A model generated the notes under the pieces. It ran no database searches and had not been told where the DNA came from. It was given only the letters and a program-made list of their open reading frames with translations. A DNA stretch of 53,866 nt from Acidobacteriota bacterium (GTDB taxonomy: Bacteria > Acidobacteriota > UBA6911): the NCBI GenBank assembly GCA_003225335.1, contig QHZE01000456.1, positions 1 to 53,866 of the forward strand, written 5' to 3'. The position numbers were made by a program, and so were the translations under genes. Of this stretch, positions 9,570-21,104 are shown piece after piece (the first letter of the stretch is position 1; each line of letters begins with the position of its first letter).

Positions 9570-10607
9570 ATGGTCAAACCTCCACCTGCCAGCCACAACA
9601 CGCTCCTGAGTCCCGTGCCTCGTGCCGAGGAGCAGTCTTTCGAGCTCAGTCTGCGCCCGAAGAATCTGCGCCAGTACATCGGCCAGAACAAGGTCAAGGA
9701 AAACATCGAGATCAGCATCCGCGCGGCCAGCAATCGTCGCGAGGCCATGGACCACGTGTTGCTTTACGGCCCGCCCGGACTGGGAAAGACCACTCTGGCG
9801 ACGATCATTGCCAATGAGCTCAGTGTAAGCATTCGGTCCACGAGCGGGCCGATCATCGAAAAACGCGGCGATCTGGTCGCAATCCTCACTAATCTAAAAG
9901 CCAACGACGTTCTCTTTATCGACGAGATCCACCGCCTGCCGGCTGCAATTGAGGAGATCCTCTATCCGGCGATGGAGGACTTCAATATCGACATAATCAT
10001 CGGAGAGGGCCCTGCCGCGCGGAGCATCAAGATGCCCCTGCCGCGTTTTACCCTGATCGGCGCGACGACACGAGCCGGGCTTCTCACGGCCCCGCTCCGG
10101 GCCCGTTTCGGCATAATTCACCGGCTGGACTTCTATACTCCCGGTGAGCTGGCGGTCATCGTCCAGCAGTCCGCCGATATTCTGGGCGTCGTCATAGACA
10201 AAGAAGGCTCCCAGGAGCTGGCGTCCCGGAGCCGGGGGACGCCGCGGATCGCAAATCGTCTGCTCCGGCGTGTTCGAGACTACGCCGAGGTCAAGGCGGA
10301 AGGGCAGATCACCCGCCAGGTCGCCATGGACGCCCTTGCCATGATGGACGTCGACGTCTACGGCTTTGACGAAATCGACCGGAAACTGATGCTTACCATA
10401 TTGGAAAAGTACAACGGAGGGCCGGTAGGTGTCGGCGCCCTGTCGGCTGCCATCAACGAGGAGGTGGATGCAATCGAGGATATTTATGAGCCGTATCTCA
10501 TGCAGATCGGCTTCCTCGACAGAACACCGCGCGGGCGGATCGCAACCCGGCTCGCTTTTGAGCATTTCAAGATTACACCTCCCACTAGACAGCGAAATCT
10601 CTTCTGA
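9570..10607 (+). CDS. ruvB: Holliday junction DNA helicase ATPase RuvB
   Basis: RuvB is the hexameric AAA+ motor that drives branch migration with RuvA. The 345-residue product has Walker A ([11 protein letters not shown]), Walker B (FIDEIHRL), sensor 1 (LIGATTRAG), an arginine finger region (LRARFGI) and the C-terminal winged-helix domain ending in the family's PPTRQRNLF. The start at 9570 (MVKPPPASH) is 12 bases after the ruvA stop. A frame extending to 9501 would overlap ruvA and adds residues unlike RuvB, so it is rejected. The gene is followed by a 450-base repeat block. Confidence 0.98.
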   Translation: MVKPPPASHNTLLSPVPRAEEQSFELSLRPKNLRQYIGQNKVKENIEISIRAASNRREAMDHVLLYGPPGLGKTTLATIIANELSVSIRSTSGPIIEKRGDLVAILTNLKANDVLFIDEIHRLPAAIEEILYPAMEDFNIDIIIGEGPAARSIKMPLPRFTLIGATTRAGLLTAPLRARFGIIHRLDFYTPGELAVIVQQSADILGVVIDKEGSQELASRSRGTPRIANRLLRRVRDYAEVKAEGQITRQVAMDALAMMDVDVYGFDEIDRKLMLTILEKYNGGPVGVGALSAAINEEVDAIEDIYEPYLMQIGFLDRTPRGRIATRLAFEHFKITPPTRQRNLF

Positions 10608-10639
10608 TCCGGACGCTCCCGCCACGGATCGCACAAGCG

Positions 10640-10925
10640 GAAACCACAGATGAACACAGTGCAGCCCAGCCGCAGCCAAACTAAAGTCCTTCGCGTGCTT
10701 CGCGCCTTCGCGGTGCAAGTCCAGCCCAGGATTCACCGCGAAGCCGCGAAGATTTCGGGAAGAAAAATCCTTTCCTGCCAGCAAAGGATTTTCGGGTTAG
10801 TAGTACAGATGAACCTGGCGCGGCATAGCCGTAACCAAAAACTTGGCGATTCTTCGTGTCTTCGCGCCTTCGTGTAAAGGCCGCCCCCAATTCACCGCGA
10901 AGACACGAAGACGCGAAGAATCACG
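10640..10925. repeat. Composite repeat block (inverted copy at 32160-32370)
   Basis: From left to right it contains an ACAGATGAACAC array, a GCAGCCCAGCCGCAGCC segment, an inverted pair of CGAAG arrays, a CTTTCCTGCCAGCAAAGG hairpin and another inverted CGAAG pair. About 165 bases of it recur in reverse orientation near 32160-32370. It fills the gap 10608-11059, where I see no gene. Confidence 0.85.
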
Positions 10926-11059
10926 AAGCGCTTTCGGTCAGCATCCTTTCTACTAATCACACCTTCCGAGGGGATACTGCGAGAGTTTCTGTAGGGTAAG
11001 CCGCAGGAGGCATGCTAGAATTTTTCATGAACTTTCCCCAGGTTGTCGATAACTAAGCG

Positions 11060-12013
<954 letters not shown>

Positions 12014-13417
12014 TTCCCGGGTTCCCCTGTGGGACAGGCGGGCTGTTCGCGAATTCTGCGCCGCCGTGGGGCTTCTCAGCCTGGCGCTGTTTTTGGCCCT
12101 GGCCTCCGAGAGCGCAATGCGCCGCGGAGACACCTCGACGGGCCTAACCCTGGCTGTTCTGTCTCTTGTCCTGGCCGCGATTATCTCCTTGACGATCGTA
12201 CCCCGTCTTGCCCGCAGGGCAAATCTGAGTCGTTGGCTGATACCCTTTTCCTTCAGCATCACGCGGGAAGGGGGATTGTATATCCTGGCAATCTTTCTCC
12301 TTTCGCTGACGGCCATCAACACGGGCAACAATTTGCTCTTCCTGATCCTGGCGGCCCTTCTGTCGGCCGTGATTACCTCGGGGATTGTATCCCGCGCTTC
12401 TTTGCGCTCGGTGGGAGTGTCGGTGCAGGTTCCGGAGAATGTGTTTGAAGGGGAGCGCGTTTCACTGAAGGTGTCTCTCCGAAACCAGAAGCGGCTCTTC
12501 CCTTCTTTCTCCATTTCTGTCGCACAGAAAGACCGGCTCGGGGCCGGTCTGATCTCCTCGACCTTCCAGAAGTTCGCCGCGCGCGGTTCCAGCCCGCAGG
12601 AAGAGGACTCCTTCGCCAGCCGCTCTGTTCTGAGGCAGCCTGCCTACTTTCCCGTGGTCCTTCCCGGGGAAGTAAGATCGGAGCTCGTCGCTCAATCGTT
12701 TCCAAGGAGGGGACAGTATCGCCTGGAAGGATTCCATATCTCCACGCGCTTCCCCTTCGGTTTCTTTCGTCGCGGAGAGCGAATCACAGCGGAAGGAGAA
12801 GTAGTGGTGTACCCGTCGATCCGCGAGATTTCATCCTACTACCATCTCCTTCCATTTCTTCCCGGGATCCTGGAAGGCCGGCACTTGGGCCAGGGGGAGA
12901 GCCTTTACGCGATCCGCAGATATCAGGACGGCGAGAGCGCCCGCATCGTAGACTGGAAAGCAACCGCCAAGACAGGGGAGCTCATGGCACGCGACTTTGC
13001 GCGACAGGAGGAAAGCAAGTTCTGCCTGATCCTGGATACTGTTATCCACCCGCCCCGGAAACCGGATTACCTTTCTGAATTTGAAAAGGCCGTCTCCCTG
13101 GGGGCAAGTCTGGCCGCCCACTTCTGCGAGGAGGGAGCGGAACTGGAATTGCTGACTCCCAATGAGTATATCCCGAAGGGAATGGGAACGGCCCACTTGT
13201 ACCGCATTTTGAAATCCCTGGCCGTTGTCCAGTGCGAGCTTCCTTCTGCCACCACATCTTCCGATTTGCGCGGGGAGCTCTCAGGAATGCTGGAACCTTA
13301 CGACCTGCAACAAATCCTTTCGGACAAGATCTTCAAGATCATCATCAGTTCGAAGCCGCGGGCCAGCTTCCCGTCCTCTATCTGGCGTTCTTCCCACGTG
13401 GTTTACTTCGACGAGCT

Positions 13418-15619
13418 ATGAGCTTCGCGCGTTATTTCAAGCTCGCTTCCTATTGCCTGATCACGTCGGGTTTTCTGGCTATCGCGGCCACAGGCGCCCT
13501 GGACATCTTCTCGCTGGTTTTTTTCACGGCCGCGCTTGTCTTCAGCTGGTTTGCGGACACCGAGAGGCTGCGCCAGAGGCTGCCCCCATGGCTCCTGAAC
13601 TCGGTCGCGATACTGTATCTCCCGATCTATGTACTCGATTACCTGAGGCTGTCTCGTTCCTTTGTACTCACGACGGTCCACCTCATTCTCTTCGTAGCTT
13701 CCGTCAAACTTTTGACCCGAGCGACAGACCGGGACTATGTGTATCTTTATCTCATCAGTTTTGCCGAGCTTCTTGCCGCTTCGACCCTCACGATAGACAT
13801 CACTTTCGCTTTCTCGCTGTTTGTGTTCCTTTTTTCGGGTGTGTGCGCGTTGATACTGTTCGAGATGAAACGCAGCCACGCGCAATTTCAAAAGCAGGGA
13901 AGAATCAGGCCGTCTGTGGCTTCCGAGACCGCCCTCGGCAGCGGGTTCGAGCTGTTTTACCGCTTTCCCGCCGGCTCGGTGTCCTGGATCAGCATGGGCA
14001 TGACAGTCGCCATTCTCGCGCTCGCTGTCCCGTTGTTCTTTCTACTCCCCCGCGTTTCCCTTGGATTCTACAACAGACCGAGCGGTCAAACGCGAATGGT
14101 GAGCGGGTTTTCGGAGACCGTCGAACTGGGGGAAATCGGAAACATCAAGGAGTCCCCGGCCGTGGTGATGCGCGTGAAACTCGACGACCCCACTGCGATG
14201 CCCCCGGGCAATTTGAAGTGGCGCGGCGTCGCCCTGGATCACTACGACGGGCGGTCCTGGAGCCGAAGTCGCGTCGCGAGGGACAGGTTGTACCCGCAGG
14301 GAAGATGGTTCAAATTGGAAGGCTTCCGGCGAGGTGTCGAATTCTATCAAACCTACTACCTGGAGGCGCTTTCGACCGACGTAGTCTTCACGTGCCATAA
14401 GGCGCTGGCCATCTCCGGCGACATCGGTTATCTTGAGCGGGATTATTCTAACAGCTTCTACACCCCTCGACAGGCGTACAGCAAGCTCCGCTATGCCGTT
14501 GTGTCAGACATCGCCCAGCCGGATCCTACGCGCATACCGATCGCCTTACCAACGCCGCCCGAAGCCATCAGGAAGATATATCTTCAAGTAAAGGATCTCG
14601 ATCCCAGGATCGCGAATCTTGCAAGGGAAGTAACCCAATCCATTCCTCATCCCTACGGAAAGGCTGTGGCCCTGGAAAAGTATCTCAAGACCCACTACGG
14701 ATACAGCCTCGAACTGAAAGGCACTCCTCACAGTTCGGATCCGATCGCAATGTTCCTTTTTGACGTGCGGAAGGGGCACTGCGAATACTTTGCTTCAGCA
14801 ATGACGATCATGCTCAGGCAATTGGGAATCCCCGCGCGCCTGGTCAACGGCTTCCGCTCGGGCGAATATAACCCTCTGGGCAAAGCCTGGACTGTCCGCC
14901 AATATGACGCCCACAGCTGGGTGGAGGCCTACTTCCCTCCTTACGAATGGGTCGAATTTGATCCCACTCCGCCCGATCCCGACCGAAGCCGATCCGCATG
15001 GGTGAAGGTGTTTGCAGATCTCTTGGACGCCGCGGACCTCTGGTGGACGGAACAAGTGGTCAACTACGATTTTTTCAAGCAATATCGCCTCATAAACAGC
15101 GCCCGAACGCAGGTGTTGCAATGGCAGAGTCAGATCCGGAGCCTGCTGGGAAGCTGGAGTGCAAAGAGACAAGCACAGTTTGACAGATTGGATCTCCGGC
15201 GATGGCTTGCAGCTCACGCCTGGAGTTTGGTCCTGACGCTCGCTTCGGGGCTCGCGGTTGGCCTCCTCCTGTTCAGAAAAAGCGGTTCCCTCCGCACGAG
15301 GCTCTGGTGGATGTTCCGCCGCGCCCTATCGAGGCACGACAGCGTCTACGTCGCAACGACCTTCTACCAGGAGGCCCTCGACCTCTTACGGGCACACGGT
15401 CTGACCCGCAATTTGGGCCAGACCCCGTTGGAATTCGCCGATAGTCTCGGCTCCTCGGCCGTTGCTGCCCTCCTTAAGCGACTCACCGAGATTTATAATC
15501 GGGTTCGTTTCGGCTCCCATCACGCTGAAAGCGATCTGACACAGGCGCAGGCTCTGCTTCAGTCGATGCGCCGTGCCCTGGCAGGCCGACTGTCTTCAGA
15601 AATGACCAATGACCAATGA
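13418..15619 (+). CDS. TgpA-like transglutaminase membrane protein
   Basis: The product is a 733-residue membrane protein with about six N-terminal transmembrane helices (DUF3488-type), an extracytoplasmic transglutaminase-like domain around residues 420-530 and a further helix near residue 600 followed by a cytoplasmic tail (DUF4129-like). The protease-type triad is visible: Cys in RKGHCEYFAS, His in YDAHSWVEAY and Asp in EFDPTPP. The ATG at 13418 overlaps the DUF58 stop (ATGA), which decides the start. The last residues (EMTNDQ) and the stop codon come from a period-7 repeat array. Homologues such as Pseudomonas TgpA act on the periplasmic envelope, but the substrate here is unknown. Confidence 0.9.
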   Translation: MSFARYFKLASYCLITSGFLAIAATGALDIFSLVFFTAALVFSWFADTERLRQRLPPWLLNSVAILYLPIYVLDYLRLSRSFVLTTVHLILFVASVKLLTRATDRDYVYLYLISFAELLAASTLTIDITFAFSLFVFLFSGVCALILFEMKRSHAQFQKQGRIRPSVASETALGSGFELFYRFPAGSVSWISMGMTVAILALAVPLFFLLPRVSLGFYNRPSGQTRMVSGFSETVELGEIGNIKESPAVVMRVKLDDPTAMPPGNLKWRGVALDHYDGRSWSRSRVARDRLYPQGRWFKLEGFRRGVEFYQTYYLEALSTDVVFTCHKALAISGDIGYLERDYSNSFYTPRQAYSKLRYAVVSDIAQPDPTRIPIALPTPPEAIRKIYLQVKDLDPRIANLAREVTQSIPHPYGKAVALEKYLKTHYGYSLELKGTPHSSDPIAMFLFDVRKGHCEYFASAMTIMLRQLGIPARLVNGFRSGEYNPLGKAWTVRQYDAHSWVEAYFPPYEWVEFDPTPPDPDRSRSAWVKVFADLLDAADLWWTEQVVNYDFFKQYRLINSARTQVLQWQSQIRSLLGSWSAKRQAQFDRLDLRRWLAAHAWSLVLTLASGLAVGLLLFRKSGSLRTRLWWMFRRALSRHDSVYVATTFYQEALDLLRAHGLTRNLGQTPLEFADSLGSSAVAALLKRLTEIYNRVRFGSHHAESDLTQAQALLQSMRRALAGRLSSEMTNDQ

Positions 15620-15722
15620 AAAATGATCAATGACAAATTCTTTGCGTCTTCGCGTCTTCGTGGTAAAGGCCGGGCCCAATCCACCGCGAAGACACGAAGA
15701 CGCGAAGAATCACGAAGCGTTT
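15602..15722. repeat. Inverted-array hairpin at a convergent gene junction
   Basis: A period-7 ATGACCA array (15604-15638) supplies the TgpA stop codon. It is followed by an inverted pair of period-8 CGAAG arrays (about 15640-15720) that can fold into a hairpin with arms near 30 bases. It lies between two convergent genes, where it could act as a bidirectional terminator. Confidence 0.85.
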
Positions 15723-15733
15723 TCCCGGCTCTC

Positions 15734-16075
15734 TCAACGAATCTCATCCTGCGGCTCAAGTCGCCTTCGGTAAACCACGAAGTAGTACAACATCAGGCCG
15801 TAGGGAATACTGAGAAGCGCAATGGCCCAGAAGAATCGTTCGCCGAACGGTCTTCTCTTGTCAAACCACCACGCCTTGTAAAAAACCCGCCAGCAGTACA
15901 GCACGGACCAACCTGCAATCACCGACAACACAGTCAGCGTGACCCACGCCGCGGGTCCAAGCTCGGCGATGCGCGCCAAACTCAGGTCCACACCAGCGAC
16001 CGCGAGCAGGTTCAAGGCAATCAGCAGAACGGAGGCCAAAGCAAGCCAGAGACGGAGATGGGAAGGTCGAGTCAT
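15734..16075 (-). CDS. Small three-helix membrane protein, possible immunity protein for the RHS protein
   Basis: The 113-residue protein is not one I recognise. It has three hydrophobic segments (near residues 9-29, 41-61 and 81-101), a central WRVFYKAWWFDKRRPFGERFFW stretch rich in aromatic and basic residues, and a charged C-terminus (YRRRLEPQDEIR). Its ATG overlaps the stop codon of the 1625-residue RHS gene in an ATGA, so the two are probably translated together. In polymorphic toxin loci the gene directly after an RHS or Rhs-like toxin is usually its immunity protein, and membrane immunity proteins go with membrane-active toxins. That role is inference from position and topology, not from homology. 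Confidence 0.72.
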   Translation of the reverse strand: MTRPSHLRLWLALASVLLIALNLLAVAGVDLSLARIAELGPAAWVTLTVLSVIAGWSVLYCWRVFYKAWWFDKRRPFGERFFWAIALLSIPYGLMLYYFVVYRRRLEPQDEIR

Positions 16076-19000
16076 GGTTGACGCTCCTCAGCGGGTTTTC
16101 TCGTGGGGATCCGCGGAATCATCTTCTCGATCAGTTCCTTGGCTGTGTCCCTTATTTCCTGGATTGCGCCTGGAATCTCCCCAATGGCGGAAACCAGCTT
16201 CTCGGAATTTATATTGATGTCGGCCTCGGCAGAGATCGGGACAGGTCCTATGGCCCACACAGGTGTGCTAACACCTATGGCCGTGAGATCGCCGGAACCG
16301 GTGTTAGCCTTCGTTTTGGTGACGGGGTTCTCCCCGCCCACACCAGACTTGTTGTCCAGCCCGACGCTGACCGTTCCGTCCTTGATAAGCGTGACCTCTT
16401 CCTTAGCCTGCGCCTTGACTGCGAGAGGCCCAACCTTGCCTCTGATTCCAGCCTCGCCGGAGATCCCCAAGGAGATCAACGCGGGATTGAGGGGAAACAC
16501 CTTCAGATTAGCCATTCCCACAACACCGCCTTCGAAGCCTACTCCCAGGATTGTCACCCTTCCCTTCAGGCCGGGGCCCACTCCAACTCGGATGCTGATC
16601 ACGCGGCTCGCGTCCGCGTAGAGGTTAAGCACCTTGCTCAGCAAGCGCCTCTCTTCCATGCCGCCGGGATCGACCAGGTTCAGCGGGTCGTTCAGGACGC
16701 AGGCATACTGGTTCCACTTCTGTGGATTCAGGACATGCCCCTGATGGAATCCTCCTCGATCAGGGCTCGTAAACCGCCCCTGTGCCCCCGACAAGTACCT
16801 GGCGCCCAAGTAGTCCAGTCCGGACTCGTGATCCCTTTCTTTGCCGGTGAATCGCTGGCGCGTTGAATCGGCGGCGGGGTAACCGGGAACCGAGGAACGG
16901 CCACCGACACTAGCCGGAATTTCCTCGCCGAAGGGCAGGTAGTCATACCGTTTCTTGACCGCGCCGGCGTCATCGGTAATGACTCTCGTGCTCCCCAGAT
17001 GATCGGTAGTCAGGTAGCCTGTGCCCGAGGTTTCTGACGGCGGAAGATCACTGTGCTCGTGCACCAACTGTCCCGCCGCGTTATAGATGAAAACCGTCGC
17101 TCCCAGAGCCTCGACTTTCTTGATCCGGCGCCCTTCGCCGTCATAGTGGTAGGTCGTGGTCCCGTTGTGGCTCTTTTGCCTGTTCTCCAGGTCGTAGGTG
17201 TACGTGTTGCCGGTCCCATCTTGCGTCAGATTTCCGGCCGGATCGTACTGACAGCCAAGCAGCCGGTTGTAATTGGCATCGAATGCGGACTGCGATTGCG
17301 GCGTCAGCGTCGGATCACGCACGTAGGATCCGGGATTTACCCACCGGTTCCCGTACCGGTCATAGCCATACGTCTGCGACCAGGATCCGATCTCATCAGC
17401 CTGCTGCAATCGGTTCAGAGCATCATACGAGTAGCTTTGCTGCTTGCTGAAGCCCGTTGCCGTGATCGTCTGACTGAGCACGTTCCCATTGTTGTTTGTC
17501 GCGCCGTAGGAATAATCCAGGCTTAACAGGCTGGTGCTCGTGCTGGTGGCTCCCAGGCCGATCTGTATCGGCTGCAGCCGATTGTTGAAATTCGTGTGCT
17601 CCCACAGACCGTTTCCCAACCGGACCGATCTGACTGGCCCGTGCGAGGCGTAGGCGAGCGAAGAGGCGTAGGCCTTGCCGGCTTCTCCCGCCTTTTGGCC
17701 CGTGACGCTGCTGATTCTTCCCGCCATATCGTAACCTGTCGTGATGATTCTTCCCGAGGGATAGGTCTGTGACGTCATCCCACCGGCCAGGTTGTAGGCA
17801 TAGCCGAAGAGATACTGCCTTCCATCGGTCACTTGAGAACTGCGCTTGACGCGGCCGAGCGCATCGTACTCGTCATAGCCGTAACTGGAGACCGTCGAGC
17901 TCACCGAAGTCAAACGCCCCTTCGAGTTTGTCACTGCCGGCGCATCGTAGACAAGGGTCACCAGCGGCGTGCCGTCCGTGTAACTCCGGCTAATGACGCG
18001 GTTCAGCTCGTCGTAGTTGTAGGTTATCGTTCCCCGAACGACGGTCTTGTGCTTCAGGTTGCCATTTCCGTCATAGTCGTAGCCTACGCTTCCGCTTTCG
18101 GGATTGATCGCGCTAGCCAAGCGGCTGAGCGAATCGTAACTGAAGCTGCGGGTCTGTCCCGCTTGTTGCACCATCGTCAGGTTATCAAGCGCGTCATACT
18201 GGTAGGCGGTCAGGTGCGCCTGCCCCGCCGGGTCTTCTGTGACACCGGTGAGGCGCCCCAGGGCGTCACTCACGCTCCGCCGGCTCTTGCCTGCCTGGTC
18301 CGTCACTATCGTGGCATTGGCGTCGTAAGAAGTTCTCACCGTGCCCGTGCTGATCGCGTTTGCGCCCCAGGGAGGGGGCAACCCCCCGCCTGCGAAGGTC
18401 TGTACCTCCACGATCCGTCCCCCGCCATCGAGCGTTGTCCGCGTCCAGCCCATCGTCGACTCGTCGCCAGATCCCATCGAACTCCCCGCCCGATACGGAT
18501 TGGAAACGAGCTCGAGCCGGTTGGGAGCGGCGAAGGCGTAACGCGTCTGCACCTTGATCCCCGCCGTCTCATCGTAGGCGCTTTCCAGCGTTGGATTTTC
18601 CAGCTGCTGCCTTAGCCGAATCCGGCCCAGTGGATCGTAGTGCTCCACGGTCGTCAGCCGGCCATCCCCGGTGGTATTCAAGTCGCGCCGCACGATCACG
18701 CGACGCTCCGTGTCGGAGTACTCCGTCGAAGTGCGCCGCTCCAAAGCGGTCAGGTAAGCCTCCTGAATCAGGGTGGGACGCCCAAACACGTCATAGCTGG
18801 TTCGTGTGGTGACGTTGTTGTCGGCGTCTGTCTGCAAGCTGACTAAGCCCGTACAAAAGTCATGTTGCAAATTCGTAGTGCGCTGGACGGCGGTCCGGTA
18901 CGCCGTCTTGGTCTGCGTGACATACAGATCCGAAAACCCATTGATCGCGCCGTAGATGAACTGAGTCTGGATGCCACGAGCATCCGTAGTCAGAACGCGG

Positions 19001-20949
19001 TTTCCCGAAGCGCTGTACTGATGAGAGACCGCGATCGAATTGGTCGAGCCTAACGGACGCGTCAGCGGCCCTTTCGTGTCATCCCATCTTCTCTCTTGAG
19101 TCAGGTTCCCCGTCGCCGACGGGTTGTCGTAGAAGGACTCGGTGCGCGAGAGAGTTTGACCGAGCTCATTGCTGACTTCGCTCGACTCGATGGCGCTGCG
19201 CAGAGACGGGGAGCTGGGGTTATAGTACGCGTTGACATGGTCCACCGTCGATGAAGAGTCCGGCGCAGGATTGTAGTACGTGTTGAGTGTAAGCTTCCGG
19301 AGCTGCGTTCCCGGGGGAATTCCCATGGGGCGCCCCAGCGTGTCGCGCGGCACACTGCTGTACTGCACCCAGTCGTACTCGGCCAGGCGGGTCAGATTGC
19401 CATTCTTGTCGTAATTGAAATCTTTGATCGCGGTCTTGGCCAGATTTCCCAGGGAGTCCCTCACCGACGTAAACTCGGTCTTGACGTAGGGGTTTGCCGG
19501 AAGGTTGGGGCCAACCCCAGGAGGCGGGTTGCGGTTCCAAAGCCGTTCGACCAACCTTCCGTCAGGGTGCTCGGTCTTATAGACCATACCGCGGGACCAA
19601 TAAGTTCCTGACCTGCTAATGTGGTCGCGCAGCACGCCTCCGTCCGGGGTGGAAATGGTAAATTCCTCGTCACCGCTGTCACCCGAATACAGCCAGGTTT
19701 CGGTCGTCGGAGCGGAAACACCGTCATACTCACGCAAGTAGGTCAGATCCTTGCGCGTTGGCGCATTATCGATGACTCTTCTCCAATGAATCGAGTCAGC
19801 GCCATCAGCGCGATACTGATATGTGGCTCGAGCTCCCGATGGAAGCCTCAAGAGACTCAATTCACCCCATCCCGGATTCGCCGCGGCCGGATTGTATTCG
19901 AAGGCGTAAGCTAAGGACCCCGCTTGCGGGGGGAGAGACATCTCGCTGATCACGCTCAGCGGCCGGGTGAGAGTCCGGCTGACCGCATCATACGCGAAAT
20001 AGAACTTGCTTACGGACGCAGTCGTCCAGTGAACGTTCCATATCAGCTGTTCGTTGCCGGTGCCCCAACCGTAAACCGAGTCTTGCCCGGGCGCGGAGCC
20101 ATATTCGACAATCACGGAACGTCCCAGTTGATCGATGATTTGGGTCGCGGGGTGTGTGTTGTACGTGATGTTGCGAAATTCGACAAAGTTGGCGTTCCGG
20201 TCGTAAATGCGCTGCGGCGCATTTCCTCCGGTGATCCGCCGGCCGTCATTAAGATACAGCGTCCACGGATTGTTGCTCCACACATTATCCGTATCGTGCT
20301 CGATGACCAGCTTCTGGTAGCTGCCGTCGGTGCTGTAATAAGTCATCGGGGAGGTCAGGCTGCCGCCACATACGCCAAACCCGTCGGGCGAAATGTTGAA
20401 GTAACCGTCCGCGAAGAAATCCGAGAAACCCCGCGGCCGAAACTCGCGCACGCTGCCGTCGGGGAAACTCATCTTCAGCTTCAAGATGTTGTCGCTACCG
20501 GGGTCCGAGCAGTTGACAGGGCCGCTCTGGTCATGGAACAAACGGTTGTCCAGGCGCAATTCGTAGCTAAGAGCGTAACGCCAGCCGCCGTCCGGGCTTT
20601 GCACGATCTCGTTCACCTCCCTGGGGGTAGGACCGGTCCGATCGATCCAGGCAAAAGTGTCCCAAAGCTTGCTGTTGTAGTAGACACTGATCGCCGGACC
20701 GGGAGCTCCGCCTCGTCCCGACGGGAGCGACACCAAAGGAATCCGGAACATCAAATTGCCGTTTCCCGTGTTGATAGTCTCCAGATCGGTCAGCGCATAG
20801 GAGCCCGCGGGATGAAACCCTCGCTGCGGGATCGTATCCTGCTGCGCCGGGACGGCGGTTGTGGCAAAGAGCACGAACAAGAGCGTGCGCCAGCCCAATC
20901 CAAACCTGGAAGTCACACAGCCGATCCAATCAATCCTATCCCTCTTCAT
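16072..20949 (-). CDS. RHS/YD-repeat protein with RHS-associated core and unknown C-terminal domain
   Basis: The 1625-residue protein begins with a Sec signal peptide (TM segment near residues 20-35, likely cleavage after AVPA). It continues with a beta-rich N-terminal region and many YD repeats (YDALGRV, YDMAGRI, YDALNRL and others) that should build a hollow shell. The RHS-associated core is clear (DHLGSTRVITDDAG, then RFTGKERDHESGLDYLGARY, then LNLVDPGG ending at residue 1430). The last 195 residues (encoded at 16075-16659) form a Gly- and Val-rich, beta-looking segment and an amphipathic helix. I recognise no nuclease, deaminase or ADP-ribosyltransferase motif there. The gene for a small membrane protein overlaps its stop codon. 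It could be a secreted polymorphic toxin or a surface protein; the family call is firm and the activity is unknown. Confidence 0.92.
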   Translation of the reverse strand: MKRDRIDWIGCVTSRFGLGWRTLLFVLFATTAVPAQQDTIPQRGFHPAGSYALTDLETINTGNGNLMFRIPLVSLPSGRGGAPGPAISVYYNSKLWDTFAWIDRTGPTPREVNEIVQSPDGGWRYALSYELRLDNRLFHDQSGPVNCSDPGSDNILKLKMSFPDGSVREFRPRGFSDFFADGYFNISPDGFGVCGGSLTSPMTYYSTDGSYQKLVIEHDTDNVWSNNPWTLYLNDGRRITGGNAPQRIYDRNANFVEFRNITYNTHPATQIIDQLGRSVIVEYGSAPGQDSVYGWGTGNEQLIWNVHWTTASVSKFYFAYDAVSRTLTRPLSVISEMSLPPQAGSLAYAFEYNPAAANPGWGELSLLRLPSGARATYQYRADGADSIHWRRVIDNAPTRKDLTYLREYDGVSAPTTETWLYSGDSGDEEFTISTPDGGVLRDHISRSGTYWSRGMVYKTEHPDGRLVERLWNRNPPPGVGPNLPANPYVKTEFTSVRDSLGNLAKTAIKDFNYDKNGNLTRLAEYDWVQYSSVPRDTLGRPMGIPPGTQLRKLTLNTYYNPAPDSSSTVDHVNAYYNPSSPSLRSAIESSEVSNELGQTLSRTESFYDNPSATGNLTQERRWDDTKGPLTRPLGSTNSIAVSHQYSASGNRVLTTDARGIQTQFIYGAINGFSDLYVTQTKTAYRTAVQRTTNLQHDFCTGLVSLQTDADNNVTTRTSYDVFGRPTLIQEAYLTALERRTSTEYSDTERRVIVRRDLNTTGDGRLTTVEHYDPLGRIRLRQQLENPTLESAYDETAGIKVQTRYAFAAPNRLELVSNPYRAGSSMGSGDESTMGWTRTTLDGGGRIVEVQTFAGGGLPPPWGANAISTGTVRTSYDANATIVTDQAGKSRRSVSDALGRLTGVTEDPAGQAHLTAYQYDALDNLTMVQQAGQTRSFSYDSLSRLASAINPESGSVGYDYDGNGNLKHKTVVRGTITYNYDELNRVISRSYTDGTPLVTLVYDAPAVTNSKGRLTSVSSTVSSYGYDEYDALGRVKRSSQVTDGRQYLFGYAYNLAGGMTSQTYPSGRIITTGYDMAGRISSVTGQKAGEAGKAYASSLAYASHGPVRSVRLGNGLWEHTNFNNRLQPIQIGLGATSTSTSLLSLDYSYGATNNNGNVLSQTITATGFSKQQSYSYDALNRLQQADEIGSWSQTYGYDRYGNRWVNPGSYVRDPTLTPQSQSAFDANYNRLLGCQYDPAGNLTQDGTGNTYTYDLENRQKSHNGTTTYHYDGEGRRIKKVEALGATVFIYNAAGQLVHEHSDLPPSETSGTGYLTTDHLGSTRVITDDAGAVKKRYDYLPFGEEIPASVGGRSSVPGYPAADSTRQRFTGKERDHESGLDYLGARYLSGAQGRFTSPDRGGFHQGHVLNPQKWNQYACVLNDPLNLVDPGGMEERRLLSKVLNLYADASRVISIRVGVGPGLKGRVTILGVGFEGGVVGMANLKVFPLNPALISLGISGEAGIRGKVGPLAVKAQAKEEVTLIKDGTVSVGLDNKSGVGGENPVTKTKANTGSGDLTAIGVSTPVWAIGPVPISAEADININSEKLVSAIGEIPGAIQEIRDTAKELIEKMIPRIPTRKPAEERQP

Positions 20950-20967
20950 TTGGGTTGCCTCGCTGCA

Positions 20968-21045
20968 TAGATTCTTTGTGTCTTCGTGTCTTCGTGGTGG
21001 AGTGCGGAACAGAACTCACCGCAAAGACACGAAGGAAAGAAAGGC
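20968..21045. repeat. Inverted period-8 CGAAG arrays
   Basis: A TCTTTGTGTCTTCGTG arm and its inverted partner lie in the 155-base gap upstream of the RHS gene, where its promoter or ribosome-binding site would be expected. Confidence 0.8.
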
Positions 21046-21104
21046 CGCATGAATTGACCGACACTTCCGATTGCGCCAGTGCTCAAGGGGCGCGGAAGAG
21101 CCCG

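Noticed and set aside
15640..15720. Calling every array hairpin a Rho-independent terminator
   Set aside because: Many lie inside clear operons (for example between purQ and purL) and most lack a following T-run; only the ones at convergent junctions are plausible terminators.
19924..20970. 348-residue plus-strand open frame opposite the RHS gene
   Set aside because: It is antisense to a well-supported RHS coding region with clear YD motifs; the long open frame is a codon-usage shadow.
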